A model generated the notes under the pieces. The model saw only the letters and a program-made list of their open reading frames with translations. It was not told the DNA's origin and ran no database searches. A stretch of 64,000 nt of DNA, from contig JARSSO010000029.1 in NCBI GenBank assembly GCA_029624765.1, positions 1 through 64,000 on the forward strand, given 5' to 3'. Of this stretch, positions 19,799 to 29,500 are shown in pieces; position 1 is the first letter of the stretch; each line of letters opens with the position of its first letter. This DNA is from Candidatus Contendibacter sp. GTDB lineage: Bacteria; Pseudomonadota; Gammaproteobacteria; Competibacterales; Competibacteraceae. Both the position numbers and the translations under genes were made by a program.

Positions 19799-21424
19799 AT
19801 GTTCGCTGATCACGTCATCCCATTCCGTGCGCTGCCCATGCTGGCGGCGGCCCTGGCTTTTCTATTCGCTCCGGCGGCCTGGGCCATCTGCACTGCCGGC
19901 AACCCCAACTCCAACCTCATCGAAACCACGCCCACGGCAGACTTCGGCGCCACCGCCACCGACGGCACCGTCATCCACATCAAGACCAGCTTGATGTGGA
20001 AGCGCTGCGCCGAGGGTCAGACTTGGGACGGCACGACTTCTTCTTGCACGGGTAGTGCCAGCGCCTTGACTTGGCAGGCGGCCTTGGCAGCGGCCAAGGA
20101 CTCAACCTTCGCCGGTCATTCCGACTGGCGCTTGCCCAACGTCAAGGAACTGCAATCCATCGTCGAGTCCTGCGGATACAATCCCGCCATTAACCAGACT
20201 ATTTTCCCGGCGACGCCAGCAACGTCTAACTTCTGGTCGGCTTCGAGTTATGGTCCGGATCCAGCCCGCGCGTGGTCCGTCCCCTTCAACGATGGCTTCT
20301 ACTCCGTTTACGATAAACTCAATGACGTCCTCCACGTACGGCTGGTGCGCGGCGGACAGTCCTTCAATTCTTTTGATCTTTTGCTCGGCGCGGTGACAGT
20401 GAGCAAGACGGTGGCTGGCGCGGCGGCGGGCAGCGTGCCGGCGGGAACGAATTTCCCGATCATGCTCACCTGCGGGGCGACGACGCTAGGCCCCCTCAAC
20501 GCGACCACCGCCACCCCAGCGGTTTTCAACAGCGTGCCTGTGGGAACCTGCACGGTGACCGAAGGCACGCTGCCCACCATCGCCGGAGTGACCTGGGGGA
20601 CGCCGGCGTTTAACCCGACGCAACCCGTATCGGTGAGCGCCGGCGCCACCACGCCGGTGACCGTGACCAACACGGCGAACGTGACCACTTACGCCATCAC
20701 GAAGAATGTCAGCCCGGCCGGAAGCGGCGCGATAAATTGCGATACCGACCCCGTGCCGCACGGTGGCGGCAGCACCTGCACCGCCATGCACAACGTCGGC
20801 TACGCCTTCGCCAACTGGAGCGGGGACTGCACGGGCAGCGGGACTTGCACGCTCAGCAACGTCACCGCCGCCCAGAGCGTCACGGCCCATTTCACGGTCG
20901 TCAACAAGACCTTCACCGGCCCGACGGCCACCGGCACGGGCAGCGCCACGGCCACGGTGACCGGCAGCGGCGACACCTGCGGCTTCGCGCCCACCCCGCA
21001 ATTCGTGCCGGTGAACAGCGTCCCGGCCGCTCCGCCCGCCGGCTACTCCTTCCCCCACGGCCTGTTCGAATTCACCCTCACCCACTGCGACGGCACGGTG
21101 ACCCTGACCGTCACCTATCCCTCGGCGCTGCCCGCCGGGACGGTCTATTGGAAATACGGTCCTACGCCCGGCAATGCCAGTCCCCACTGGTACCCGATGT
21201 CCGCCACCATCGCCGGCAATACCGCCACCTTCAACATCACCGACGGCGGCCTGGGCGACGACGACCTGACGGTCAACGGAACCATCGTGGACCAGGGCGG
21301 ACCGGGCGTTCCGGGCGCGGGGGACGCGGCCGCCATCCCCACTCTGTCGGAATGGGCGTTGCTGTTGCTGATTGGCCTGCTCGGTTACAGCGGCTGGCGG
21401 CTACGGCGGCGAGGGGCGTTCTGA
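19799..21424 (+). CDS. DUF1566 surface protein with IPTL-CTERM anchor
   Basis: A 541-residue protein from ATG 19799 with a signal peptide (about 1-30). A DUF1566/Lcl domain covers about 50-187 (DWRLPNVKELQSIVESCGYN, then VRLVRGGQSF). Then come a DUF5979/SpaA-like beta domain (about 195-300), an InlB-B-like repeat (YAFANWSGDCTGSGTCTLS, about 310-365) and a choice-of-anchor-U-like domain (about 385-505). The C-terminus is a textbook IPTL-CTERM signal: IPTLSEWALLLLIGLLGYSG followed by a basic tail. IPTL-CTERM proteins are processed by an exosortase-like system and exposed at the cell surface. Its DUF1566 C-terminus is copy 2 of the putative variable region. Confidence 0.85.
   Translation: MFADHVIPFRALPMLAAALAFLFAPAAWAICTAGNPNSNLIETTPTADFGATATDGTVIHIKTSLMWKRCAEGQTWDGTTSSCTGSASALTWQAALAAAKDSTFAGHSDWRLPNVKELQSIVESCGYNPAINQTIFPATPATSNFWSASSYGPDPARAWSVPFNDGFYSVYDKLNDVLHVRLVRGGQSFNSFDLLLGAVTVSKTVAGAAAGSVPAGTNFPIMLTCGATTLGPLNATTATPAVFNSVPVGTCTVTEGTLPTIAGVTWGTPAFNPTQPVSVSAGATTPVTVTNTANVTTYAITKNVSPAGSGAINCDTDPVPHGGGSTCTAMHNVGYAFANWSGDCTGSGTCTLSNVTAAQSVTAHFTVVNKTFTGPTATGTGSATATVTGSGDTCGFAPTPQFVPVNSVPAAPPAGYSFPHGLFEFTLTHCDGTVTLTVTYPSALPAGTVYWKYGPTPGNASPHWYPMSATIAGNTATFNITDGGLGDDDLTVNGTIVDQGGPGVPGAGDAAAIPTLSEWALLLLIGLLGYSGWRLRRRGAF
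20234..20359 (+). repeat. DGR-like variable region, copy 2
   Basis: The counterpart of 19548-19676 inside the second DUF1566 gene, 42 codons ending at GGACAG. The backbone residues YGPDPA.AWS..F.DG....Y.K and VRLVRG.Q are shared while residues between them are replaced. The length differs by one codon. Confidence 0.5.
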
Positions 21425-21500
21425 ACCACTACCACTGCCCGACCCGTTTTCCAGCGGCGGGCCGGGCGCGGAACCATTGGCCCAAGCCTCGTCCAGGGTC

Positions 21501-22448
21501 CTAAACGTCCAGCAGCCCCGGCAGGATCGCCACCACTGGATCGTGGTCGCTGGCCGGCTCCGGCTGGCCGGGCGCGGTGTCGCTGTTGAGATGCGGGATG
21601 CGGATCGTCGCTCCCCGCCGCAGGGCCGGACTGACCAGAATGTGGTCCAGCGCCTGGGGCTGGCCGCCGTGGCGGCGGGTATAGACCTCCCCGCGCGGCA
21701 AATCCTCCAGTAAGTTGTGGAATGACTCGCCCTTGAGCAGTTTCAGGGTCTTGGAGCCGGGCACGTCGTTCAAATCGCCCAGCAGCACGATGGCCGCCTG
21801 GGGGTCGCAGGCCAGCAGGTCGGCGGCGAATTGGTGGACGATTTCCGCTTGGGCGTGGCGTTGCTTCTTGGCGTAGTCCCCCTCGCGGCGGGTGAGCGAG
21901 CGCATGGACTTGAAATGGCAGACGATCACGAACAGGCGCCGGTCCAGGATATTGAATTCCGCCGCTAGCGCCTTGCGGCAAGGCACCCAGTGGCGGTGGT
22001 CGTCGCCGACGAAGGCGGGATGGGTAGGGGCGATGCGACCGGGATTGAGCGTCAGGCTGGGTTTACCGCCATTGAGGCGGATACCGGTGCTGTCCTCGGG
22101 GCCGGCGGCGCCCCGGGCCGGGAAATCCACGGTCGCCGGGTTGAACAGCAACCCGACCCGGATATGCGCGCCAGCCATGCCGCCGTCCCGGTGGGCCAGC
22201 GGCGCGATCTCCCGAAAGGCGTAGCGCGGACCCCCGGCGGCGGCGACGGCGGCGATCAACGTCTGATAGGCTGGGTCGGCCGGAACCGGTCCTTCCGCTC
22301 CCGCCGGACCTTCCCCCTTGACTTCCTGCACCGCCAGGATGTCCGGCCCGGCCAGTTCCTGGGCGATGATCGCACCCAGTTGCCGCAGACGCGCGGAGGA
22401 TGCGTCCGCGCCGAAGTTGCACAGATTGAACGTGACGATGGTCGGCAT
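21501..22448 (-). CDS. Endonuclease/exonuclease/phosphatase family protein
   Basis: A 315-residue protein from ATG 22448 (MPTIVTFNLCNFGADASSAR). Motifs of the DNase I-like superfamily are present: N at TFNLCNF, the catalytic Glu in LAVQEVKGEG, VCHFKS, LLGDLNDVPGS, and the terminal ASDHDPVVA with catalytic Asp-His. It hydrolyses a phosphodiester or phosphomonoester; the substrate is unknown. No signal peptide is evident. It is transcribed separately from the histidine kinase operon upstream, with a gap of about 100 bases. Confidence 0.83.
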   Translation of the reverse strand: MPTIVTFNLCNFGADASSARLRQLGAIIAQELAGPDILAVQEVKGEGPAGAEGPVPADPAYQTLIAAVAAAGGPRYAFREIAPLAHRDGGMAGAHIRVGLLFNPATVDFPARGAAGPEDSTGIRLNGGKPSLTLNPGRIAPTHPAFVGDDHRHWVPCRKALAAEFNILDRRLFVIVCHFKSMRSLTRREGDYAKKQRHAQAEIVHQFAADLLACDPQAAIVLLGDLNDVPGSKTLKLLKGESFHNLLEDLPRGEVYTRRHGGQPQALDHILVSPALRRGATIRIPHLNSDTAPGQPEPASDHDPVVAILPGLLDV

Positions 22449-22552
22449 GGCAAATCCCTGTTGTCGTTGGTGGTTCGTGATTCAAGATTAGCCGCGAATG
22501 GATGAAAACGTCAGGTTCGGCGAAGTGCCGCCGATGGGAAAGAGCGCCGCAT

Positions 22553-23926
22553 TCAACCGCCGTTGGCCTGGAACCGCAAGCGTGCCCGGATCCGCGCGCC
22601 GCCCAGCGTGCCCCGGTCGATTTCCAACCGGCCGTAGTAGACCTCCTCGACCAGATCGCGGACCACCGCCAGCCCGATGCCGTGGCCGGCGACCGTGGGA
22701 TCGGCCCGCTGGCCGCGATGCAGCAGCAGCGGCGCCTGGTCGGCGGGAATGCCGGGGCCGTCGTCCTCGACTTCCACCACCAGTTCCATCCGCCCTTCGT
22801 GGTCGGCGGGCCAGGCGCGCGCCACGACCTGTCGGCGACACCATTTGCAGGCGTTGTCGGCCAGGTTGCCGAGGATTTCCAGCAAGTCGCCCTCGTCGCC
22901 GTAGAACACCGTCGTGGCGGCGATTTCGGCGCGCAGTCGCGGCGCGCGGTCGGCGTAGACCTTGGCCAGCGAGTCCAGGATCTTGCGGGCGATGGGCGCA
23001 ACCGGCAGCGGGGCGCTGAGGGCGATGCGTCCCGAAGCGGCGGCCCGTTGCAACTGGTAGTCCACCGTGCGGTTCATCCGCTCCACCTGTTCACCCAGCG
23101 TCTGGCGCAACGCGGCGGGATCGGCGTCGGTTTCCAGCGCGCCCCGCGCCACCGCCAGCGGCGTTTTCAGGCTGTGGGCCAGATCGGCCAAAGCGTTGCG
23201 ATAGCGTTCGAGATGGGCGCGGCCCTGGCGCAGCAGGGCGTTCAGGTTCATCGTCAGCGGCTGCAATTCCTCGGGATAGCCGCTGCTCAGTTCGTCCCGC
23301 CGGCCGGCTTCGATGTCCTTGATTTCGGTGGCGACTCGGCGCAGGGGTTGCAGGCTCCAGCGCAGGATCAGGCCCTGCGCCGCCAGCAGCACTCCGGTTG
23401 AAGCCAGCAGCCAGCCCCACAAGCCCCGCCGAAAGCTCCAGACCTGATCGTCGAAATCCTGGCGGGTCTCGGCGACGCGAAAGGTGTAAAGCTGATATTG
23501 ATTGCGAGCGACTTCCCAATTGACCGTGAAAGCCAGCACGAACAGCGGCGTTCCGTCGGAAGCTTCCAGCGGCGCGAACTGAGTGTCGCCAGGGTTGCGC
23601 ACCGCCGGGAAGAACGGCAGAGCCAGCCCGAGCAGCGAGGGGGAATGCCACACCAGGGTGCCCTGGCCGTCCATCGCGTCAGCGTACAAGCCGGAATCCG
23701 GGGTGGAGAAACGGGCCTCGGGCAGGCTTTGCGGCAAGGTCAAGCGGTTGAAGGCGTCCACGTTGACCGCCCCCAGCAGCATGTAGACCTGGGCTTGCAG
23801 GCGGTCCTCGACGGCGGCCAGGGCGCTGTCGCGAAACGCCCGGTCCAGACTCAGGCCGGTCAGGCCGAGAAAGGCGGCCAGCACCACGCTGGCGGCGATC
23901 AGCAAACGACCGCGCAGGGAGCGCAC
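22553..23926 (-). CDS. PhoQ-like sensor histidine kinase
   Basis: A 457-residue protein starting at GTG 23926, four bases after the response-regulator stop. It has two membrane helices (about 8-28 and 165-187) enclosing a periplasmic sensor domain. A HAMP linker is followed by the H-box LAHSLKTPLA and an N-box NLADNACKWCRRQV that resembles PhoQ. The G1 box DDGPGIPAD and the G2 box GHGIGLAVV follow. It autophosphorylates on His and passes phosphate to the neighbouring regulator. The signal is not evident from the sequence. PhoQ itself senses divalent cations and peptides. Confidence 0.88.
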   Translation of the reverse strand: MRSLRGRLLIAASVVLAAFLGLTGLSLDRAFRDSALAAVEDRLQAQVYMLLGAVNVDAFNRLTLPQSLPEARFSTPDSGLYADAMDGQGTLVWHSPSLLGLALPFFPAVRNPGDTQFAPLEASDGTPLFVLAFTVNWEVARNQYQLYTFRVAETRQDFDDQVWSFRRGLWGWLLASTGVLLAAQGLILRWSLQPLRRVATEIKDIEAGRRDELSSGYPEELQPLTMNLNALLRQGRAHLERYRNALADLAHSLKTPLAVARGALETDADPAALRQTLGEQVERMNRTVDYQLQRAAASGRIALSAPLPVAPIARKILDSLAKVYADRAPRLRAEIAATTVFYGDEGDLLEILGNLADNACKWCRRQVVARAWPADHEGRMELVVEVEDDGPGIPADQAPLLLHRGQRADPTVAGHGIGLAVVRDLVEEVYYGRLEIDRGTLGGARIRARLRFQANGG

Positions 23927-23930
23927 GGTG

Positions 23931-24614
23931 TCAGCCGGCGGTCCGTTCCAGCCGGAACCGGTAGCCGCGCCCGCGCAGGGTTTCGACGGGGTTGAGGTCG
24001 CGGTTTGGATCGAGCTTGCGGCGCAGCCGGCCCACCAATACTTCCAGCACGTTGCTGTCGCGGTCCTCGTCTTCCTGGTAAAGATGCTCGGTCAGCTCGG
24101 TCTTGGAGATCACCGCGCCGGCGTGCAGCATCAGGTATTCCAGCAGCTTGTATTCGTAGGCGGTCAGTTCCACCGGCAGGCCGGTCACGGTGACCTGTTG
24201 CGCGCCGGTGTCCAGGGCGATGGGGCCGCAGTGCAGCACCGCCTGGGTCCAGCCGCCGATGCGGCGGATCAGCGCCCGCAAGCGCGCCAGCAGCTCTTCC
24301 GTGTAGAACGGCTTGACCAGGTAGTCGTCGGCGCCGGCTTCCAGCCCCTCGACCTTGTCCTGCCAGCGGCCGCGCGCGGTCAGGATCAGCACCGGGAACT
24401 TGCGTCCCGCCGCTCGCCAGCGCCGGATCACCTCGATGCCCGACAGGTCGGGCAGACCAAGATCGACCACCGCCGCGTCCAGCGGATATTCCTGGCCGAG
24501 ATACAGCCCGGTGCGGCCGTCGGCGGCGCTGTCCACGGCATAACCCTGCTCGCGCAACTGGGCGGTCACCCGCTCTCGCAGGGCAGCTTCGTCCTCGATG
24601 ATCAGAATGCGCAT
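23931..24614 (-). CDS. OmpR/PhoB-family response regulator (PhoP-like)
   Basis: A 227-residue protein from ATG 24614 (MRILIIEDEAALRERVTAQL). The receiver domain has E8-D9, phospho-acceptor Asp in AVVDLGLPDLSG (about residue 51) and the Lys of VKPFYTEELLARL. The C-terminal winged helix includes TAYEYKLLEYLMLHAGAVIS and VLVGRLRRKLDPN. It lies between the PepSY gene (33-base gap) and the kinase (4-base gap), so the three form one operon. Confidence 0.9.
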   Translation of the reverse strand: MRILIIEDEAALRERVTAQLREQGYAVDSAADGRTGLYLGQEYPLDAAVVDLGLPDLSGIEVIRRWRAAGRKFPVLILTARGRWQDKVEGLEAGADDYLVKPFYTEELLARLRALIRRIGGWTQAVLHCGPIALDTGAQQVTVTGLPVELTAYEYKLLEYLMLHAGAVISKTELTEHLYQEDEDRDSNVLEVLVGRLRRKLDPNRDLNPVETLRGRGYRFRLERTAG

Positions 24615-24647
24615 GGTCTTGAAATCTTCGTGCCGTGGAAAGGAGGG

Positions 24648-24989
24648 TCAGTCGCGCACCGCCCCGCTGCGGGGGTCGAAATGCAGGCTGCGCACCCGGC
24701 CATCCGGTTGCAGGATGCGGACCCGGTAGCCGTTCTGGTCGTTCGGACCGTCGGGATTGCCGCCCGGCTGTACGCCGAGTACCCGGCCGCCGGTCGCTTC
24801 GCGGGCGGCGCGGGCGGCCCGATCGGGGTCGGCGAACGGGCGGGCGGGTGGCGGACCCGGCCGGCCGGGCGGTGGTGGCGCGTAAATCTCGCCCCGATAC
24901 CCGGATTGCGCCCGCGCGCCGCTGGCGGTCAGCAGACCCATCAGCGTCAGGAGCGCCAGACGGGGGAGTTGCCGTGACCTGTCGGACAT
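24648..24989 (-). CDS. Small exported PepSY-like protein
   Basis: A 113-residue protein from ATG 24989. A signal peptide (about 1-28, cleavage near ARA-QS) precedes a Pro/Gly-rich linker (APPPPGRPGPPPARPF). The C-terminal segment AAREATGGRVLGVQ, then YRVRILQPDGRVRSLHFDPR, matches the PepSY fold. Such small PepSY proteins are often first genes of PhoPQ-like operons and may modulate the sensor or a protease. The role here is inferred from that context. Confidence 0.72.
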   Translation of the reverse strand: MSDRSRQLPRLALLTLMGLLTASGARAQSGYRGEIYAPPPPGRPGPPPARPFADPDRAARAAREATGGRVLGVQPGGNPDGPNDQNGYRVRILQPDGRVRSLHFDPRSGAVRD

Positions 24990-25199
24990 GTCGGGATTTT
25001 CCGCATGAGGATGAAATGGAATGAGCTTAAAGCTTATCGGGTTAAGAATGAATCGGGACTGAATTATCGCGCCGCCTCGCGTCTGGGTCGATTGGAGTGT
25101 TCAGTATGGATTCAGCCAGTGATTTCTAGTCTGAATTTGTAAGTTCGGAGCGGCGGCGGTGAGCCGTCGCGAACCAGTGACCAATCGGGAGCGGATTCG
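24990..25199. promoter_or_regulatory. Divergent intergenic region
   Basis: 210 bases between the PepSY-regulator-kinase operon (minus) and an exported protein gene (plus). It is AT-rich (for example GAATGAATCGGGACTGAATTAT) and must hold both promoters. I could not define a convincing -35/-10 pair or a PhoP box. Confidence 0.4.
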
Positions 25200-26021
25200 A
25201 TGAAGACGAAATGGTGGGCGGGGTTGATGGCGGCGTTGTTGTTGGGACCGACCGTGGTCTGGGCACAGCGTTATGGCGGCGATGTCGAGGTGGAGGTGGT
25301 CAGCGACCGGAGCCGGACCCTGCCGCAGTATCCGGTGCGCGAGGAGCGGGGAGGCGTTTACAAGGCGTATCTGGAAGCGGCACGGGGCCGGAATTATTCG
25401 ATCCAGATTCGCAACCGCACCAACCAGCGCGTTGGGGTGGTGATCGCGGTGGATGGCCGCAACATCATTTCCGGCGACCGTTCCGACCTGCGGCCGGACG
25501 AGCGGATGTACGTGCTCGGCCCCTATCAGCAGGAGAGTTACGAGGGCTGGCGCACCGGCAAGAATCGGGTCAACCGCTTTTACTTTACCGAGGCCGGCGA
25601 TTCCTATTCGGGCGCCTGGGGCGATTACTCGGCGATGGGGGTGATCGCGGTGGCGGCGTTCCGCGAGTCAACGCGGATTCAACCGCAGCCGTGGAGTCAG
25701 GAAGGGCCGGGCTACAGCGATCAGCGCGGGTTGCGGCGCGCGCCGTCCTCGGCGGAAAGCGCCGCGCCGCGCGCCGCCCCGGCGGAGCCCGGCACCGGCT
25801 ATGGCGAAAGGGAGTGGTCGCCGTCGCGGCGGGTGGAGTTCGATCCCGAGCGGCGACCGTTCGCGCAGGTCTTTTTGAAGTACGCCTGGCGGGAAACCCT
25901 GTGCCGTCAGGGCGTGGTGAATTGCGATGAAGGCCGCCGGCCGCCGCGCAACCGGTTATGGAACGAGGACGATCGCTATGCCCCGCCTCCGCCGCGCGAG
26001 GAGCGGGAGGAGTGGCGTTAG
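25200..26021 (+). CDS. Exported protein of unknown function
   Basis: A 273-residue protein from ATG 25200 after a GGAGCGGA site. The signal peptide ends near AQRYGG (residue 22). Residues about 55-150 look like a beta-rich domain: YKAYLEAARGRNYSIQIRN, VGVVIAVDGRNIISGDRSDL and RFYFTEAGDSYSGAWGDYSA. The C-terminal third is Pro/Arg-rich and likely disordered, with two cysteines near the end. It is divergent from the PhoPQ-like operon and may belong to its regulon (inference). Confidence 0.72.
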   Translation: MKTKWWAGLMAALLLGPTVVWAQRYGGDVEVEVVSDRSRTLPQYPVREERGGVYKAYLEAARGRNYSIQIRNRTNQRVGVVIAVDGRNIISGDRSDLRPDERMYVLGPYQQESYEGWRTGKNRVNRFYFTEAGDSYSGAWGDYSAMGVIAVAAFRESTRIQPQPWSQEGPGYSDQRGLRRAPSSAESAAPRAAPAEPGTGYGEREWSPSRRVEFDPERRPFAQVFLKYAWRETLCRQGVVNCDEGRRPPRNRLWNEDDRYAPPPPREEREEWR

Positions 26022-26043
26022 GAAGCGCGATGACCCAAGGTCG

Positions 26044-26067
26044 CCCTTTCCCCAGGCGGGGAAAGGG
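26044..26067. repeat. REP-like hairpin CCCTTTCCCC-AGGC-GGGGAAAGGG
   Basis: A perfect 10-bp stem with a 4-base loop, 22 bases after the stop of the exported protein gene. There is no T-run, so if it terminates transcription it does so weakly. It may stabilise the mRNA 3' end. Confidence 0.6.
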
Positions 26068-26342
26068 TCGAGGGAGTAAAGACGATTTGGCAGGTTTATT
26101 GCCTTACCTTTTACCGAAGACCATGATAGGATGAAGATACGAACGAATCGTTCGGATATAAGGTCCAAGATGAATCGCCGCGTGGGCGTTGCATGACGAA
26201 AAACGGCATACTATGCTTCATAAGGTATTGCTTTGTGGTTCAAACTGGATCGGGCTTCGGCAAAAGGCGGTTTGAAGAGGCGCCTTGGTGAGACGTCGAC
26301 ACCAGGGGTCTCGCGGACTGGCGGACTCGCAACGGCTTGTAG

Positions 26343-26474
26343 CAGGGCGGAACGGCTTTGTTGCGGCGGTTGCTTGAGCGAAAATTCGGACCGCTCGACG
26401 ATGGGATGCGTTTGCTGGTCTGGGGCGAACGGGTTCTGGAGGCGGAGAGCTTGGCGGCGGTATTCGGGGATTGA
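26343..26474 (+). pseudogene. Remnant: DUF4351-like C-terminus of an Rpn-type nuclease gene
   Basis: The frame reads LLRRLLERKFGPLDDGMRLL, then VWGERVLEAESLAAVFGD, and a stop (26472-26474). This is the end typical of DUF4351 domains on Rpn/PD-(D/E)XK transposase-like proteins. An in-frame TAG precedes it at 26340-26342 and there is no start codon or N-terminal domain, so it is a fragment. Confidence 0.6.
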
Positions 26475-26534
26475 GCGGATTTCCCCTATCGGATGGTAAA
26501 TTAGTTTAGGTTTAACTTTGTGGGAGAAGCCACC

Positions 26535-29500
26535 ATGTATTTTAACGACCGGATTAAAAGCGCCATCAACCCTCTTATCCGTGGATTGATGAGCTTGGGC
26601 GGAGCGGCTTCCTTGGCGCTGGCGATGTGCTTGGTGGTTTCGCCCGCATGGTCGAGAATAGGGGATACGCCTAAGGCATGGAGCGTCGTGGACGGCAACT
26701 GGATAACCTATTCCTACAATGGATCGGCTGTGCGTGACCCCATTAATTCCGGTGGAAGTTCTGACCCTTCGGTAGGCGCGTCCCCGAACAATCCGGTTGA
26801 TATTGCTTCGGGAGTTTGGAGTGGGATAGGTAATAAATATGATACCTGTAACCCCGCGGTCACGAGCGGAGAATGCGGTTCGGCAGCCTCCGCATTCTAT
26901 TATTATGACAATAACGGTACTGCGGGTAACAGCGCCGACGATACGCTGTTCTTAAGAATGCGAGTTCAGCAAGACCCAAAGGACTCGCAAGCCAAGGATT
27001 TTCTAAATTTTCATTGGAATTTTTTGTTGAGCTACCTGCCGGATACACCAAATCCCGCTCCCCCAAACGGCCCAACCGAATACAAGGAATTTTGGTTGGA
27101 TTTAGCCGGTGGATCGGCTTCAAATCTTTCCGGTGGCGTAAGCGCCTTGCGAGTCATTTATGAAAACAACAATAGCAATACGTTGACCACTGCCGCTTTT
27201 GGCGCCAACGGTACAGGAACTAGTCCGCCAGATTGTCCTCGTTCGATCAGCGCGTCAAACGGGACGATCGTCGATTCGTTCATTGCTTGCACCTTGAGCG
27301 GCGTTTCGGGCGATTGCGGTGGTGCTGCCAACGTGGCGCGTTCCTTTACGCGCGTTGTGGCTGTGGGAGATGGCACGGATCAATACTATATTGATATCCA
27401 GGTGCCCGCCACGTCGTTGACGGATAATTGCGGCACCTATGTTGTTCCAACATCAACGTCCAGCACCGATACCCGTACTGCTGGAAACCAGGTGGTTTTT
27501 GATAATACAACCATTCAATATGCTTACTCCACCAGCAATTCAAACCAAGATCCCCTGCAAAAAGATTTTATTGGGTACGGTGGTTGCGGCAATGACAATG
27601 GCACTACCTGCAAGGTGACTTTTGGTGATCCTCAAACCACTCCAGTCACCCTCTCTTCCTTCCATACCTCTCCCCAGGGCGCGGGCGTTCTATTTGAGTG
27701 GTCCACCGTCACCGAAGTCGGCAATCTCGGCTTCAACCTTTATGCCGAAGCGAAGGGAGCACGCACAAAGGTCAACGCTGCGTTGATTCCCTCGAAGGTC
27801 GTCAACTCCCTGACGCGGCAGACCTACAGCTACACCGACGGAAAAATGGTTGGCCAAGTCTTCTGGATCGAAGAGGTCGATATCAAGGGCAAGACCCAAA
27901 GCTACGGCCCGTTCGCCCTTGGTGAAAGCTACGGCGACGACAGTCTTCCCGAGCCGATTCCCTGGAACAGCATCCGCGCCCAGCACGCCAGCGCCCGTGC
28001 CCAGACGCAACAGCAGCGCCTGACCGCCTGGAAGCATTACGACTATCCCCGGATCAACTTCCGCGTCACCCAGAAAGGCATCTACCGCGTCACCTACGAA
28101 GACTTGGCCGCCGTCGGCGTCACCCTGGCGGGCGTGCCGGAAAACAAACTAGCCCTGGTCAACCGTGGCCAGCCGGCCCCGATCTACGTCAGCACCAAGG
28201 GCACTTTTGGCCCAGGCGGCTGGATCGAGTTTTACGGCGAGCCCTCCACCAGCCTGTATACCGACGTGAACGTCTACCAGTTGCAGGTGGACAGCGCCAA
28301 GGCGTTGCGGCTGGGCGACGACCCGAAACCGCCACGCAAGAACGAAAACCCGGAAACGTTCTATATGGAAACCACAACTTGGGACGAGAATCGTGAATAC
28401 GCCTTTTACTCGCCCACCGCCGATCCGTGGTACAACGCGGAACTGTTCGCCGGTGGCGGCCAAGTGGCGAGCAAAACCTTTAACGTGCCGGTGGACAATT
28501 ACGTTTCCGGCGCGGGAGCGGTCACGCTGGGCCTGAATGTGTGGGGCGGCATCGACTACCGTCATCACTTGGACATCGGCTTGAACGGAACGCCATTGGG
28601 CAGTGCCGTCTTCAAGGGCATCGAGGCCCATTCGACCCAGGTGGACGTGCCGACCGGCGTATTGCGCCAGGGAGACAACCAGCTCACCCTGACGTTGCCT
28701 GGCGATGCCGGCGATCCGTGGGACATCGTGGACGTCGACCGTTATAGCCTCACCTATCCCCGTGCTTTCGTGGCCAGGAACGATCTGCTGTCGTTCGCCT
28801 CCGCCGGCAAGCAGTTCCAAATCCGTGGCCTAAACAATCCCAGCGTGGTCGTCCATCGCCAGGAAAGCAACGGCCAGTGGGTGCGGTTGCGCGAAATCAC
28901 TGTCTCGTCAGCCAACCCGTACACCGCCACGTTCTCGGGTACGGGCCAGACGGCCCGCTACGTGGTGGCCGGCGCCACGCGCAAACCTGAAATCGAAGTG
29001 GCTTCCTCTGATCTGACCTTGACCCTCGACCCCGCCCAACTGCTGATCATTGCGCATCCCGATTTCATTTCGGGATTACAAAGTCTGGTGACGCGTCGCC
29101 AGGCCCAGTATCAGGTGAAATTGGCGGATGTGGACGCCGTGTACGACCAGTTCGGCGACGGCACGGTGGACCCGACCGCCATCCAGCGCTACATCCGCCA
29201 CGCCGTGGAGAAACTTGGCACGCAATATGTGTTGTTGGTCGGCGGCGACAGCTACGACTACAAGAACTATCTGGGGCTGGGCAGCATGAGCTTCATCCCG
29301 TCGCTCTACGCCCCGACCGACGAGATCGTGCGTTACGCGCCGGTCGATCCGCTCCTGGCCGATCTCAACGGCGACGGCATGCCGGACGTGCCGATCGGCC
29401 GCTTGCCCGTGCGCACCGCGACGGAATTGCAGACATTGTTGACCAAGATCTGGCAATACGAAACCAAGAGCTATGTAAAGACCGCCGTGCTCGCCGCCGA

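Larger units (their letters stand above)
26022..26534. other. Gene-poor stretch with a palindrome and a nuclease-gene remnant
   Basis: 513 bases without an intact gene. It holds the REP-like hairpin at 26044-26067 and, near the end, the 3' remnant of a DUF4351-type gene (26343-26474). The last 60 bases are AT-rich and lead to the C25 protease gene. No convincing ORF was found. Confidence 0.6.

Noticed and set aside
21425..21500. Extra coding sequence after the endo/exonuclease/phosphatase stop (minus)
   Set aside because: A Gly/Ser-rich frame reading TLDEAWANGSAPGPPLENGS is visible but has no start or family, so it was not called.
26233..26499. Plus-strand frame of 88 codons
   Set aside because: The meaningful DUF4351-like tail lies in another frame, so this frame is accidental.
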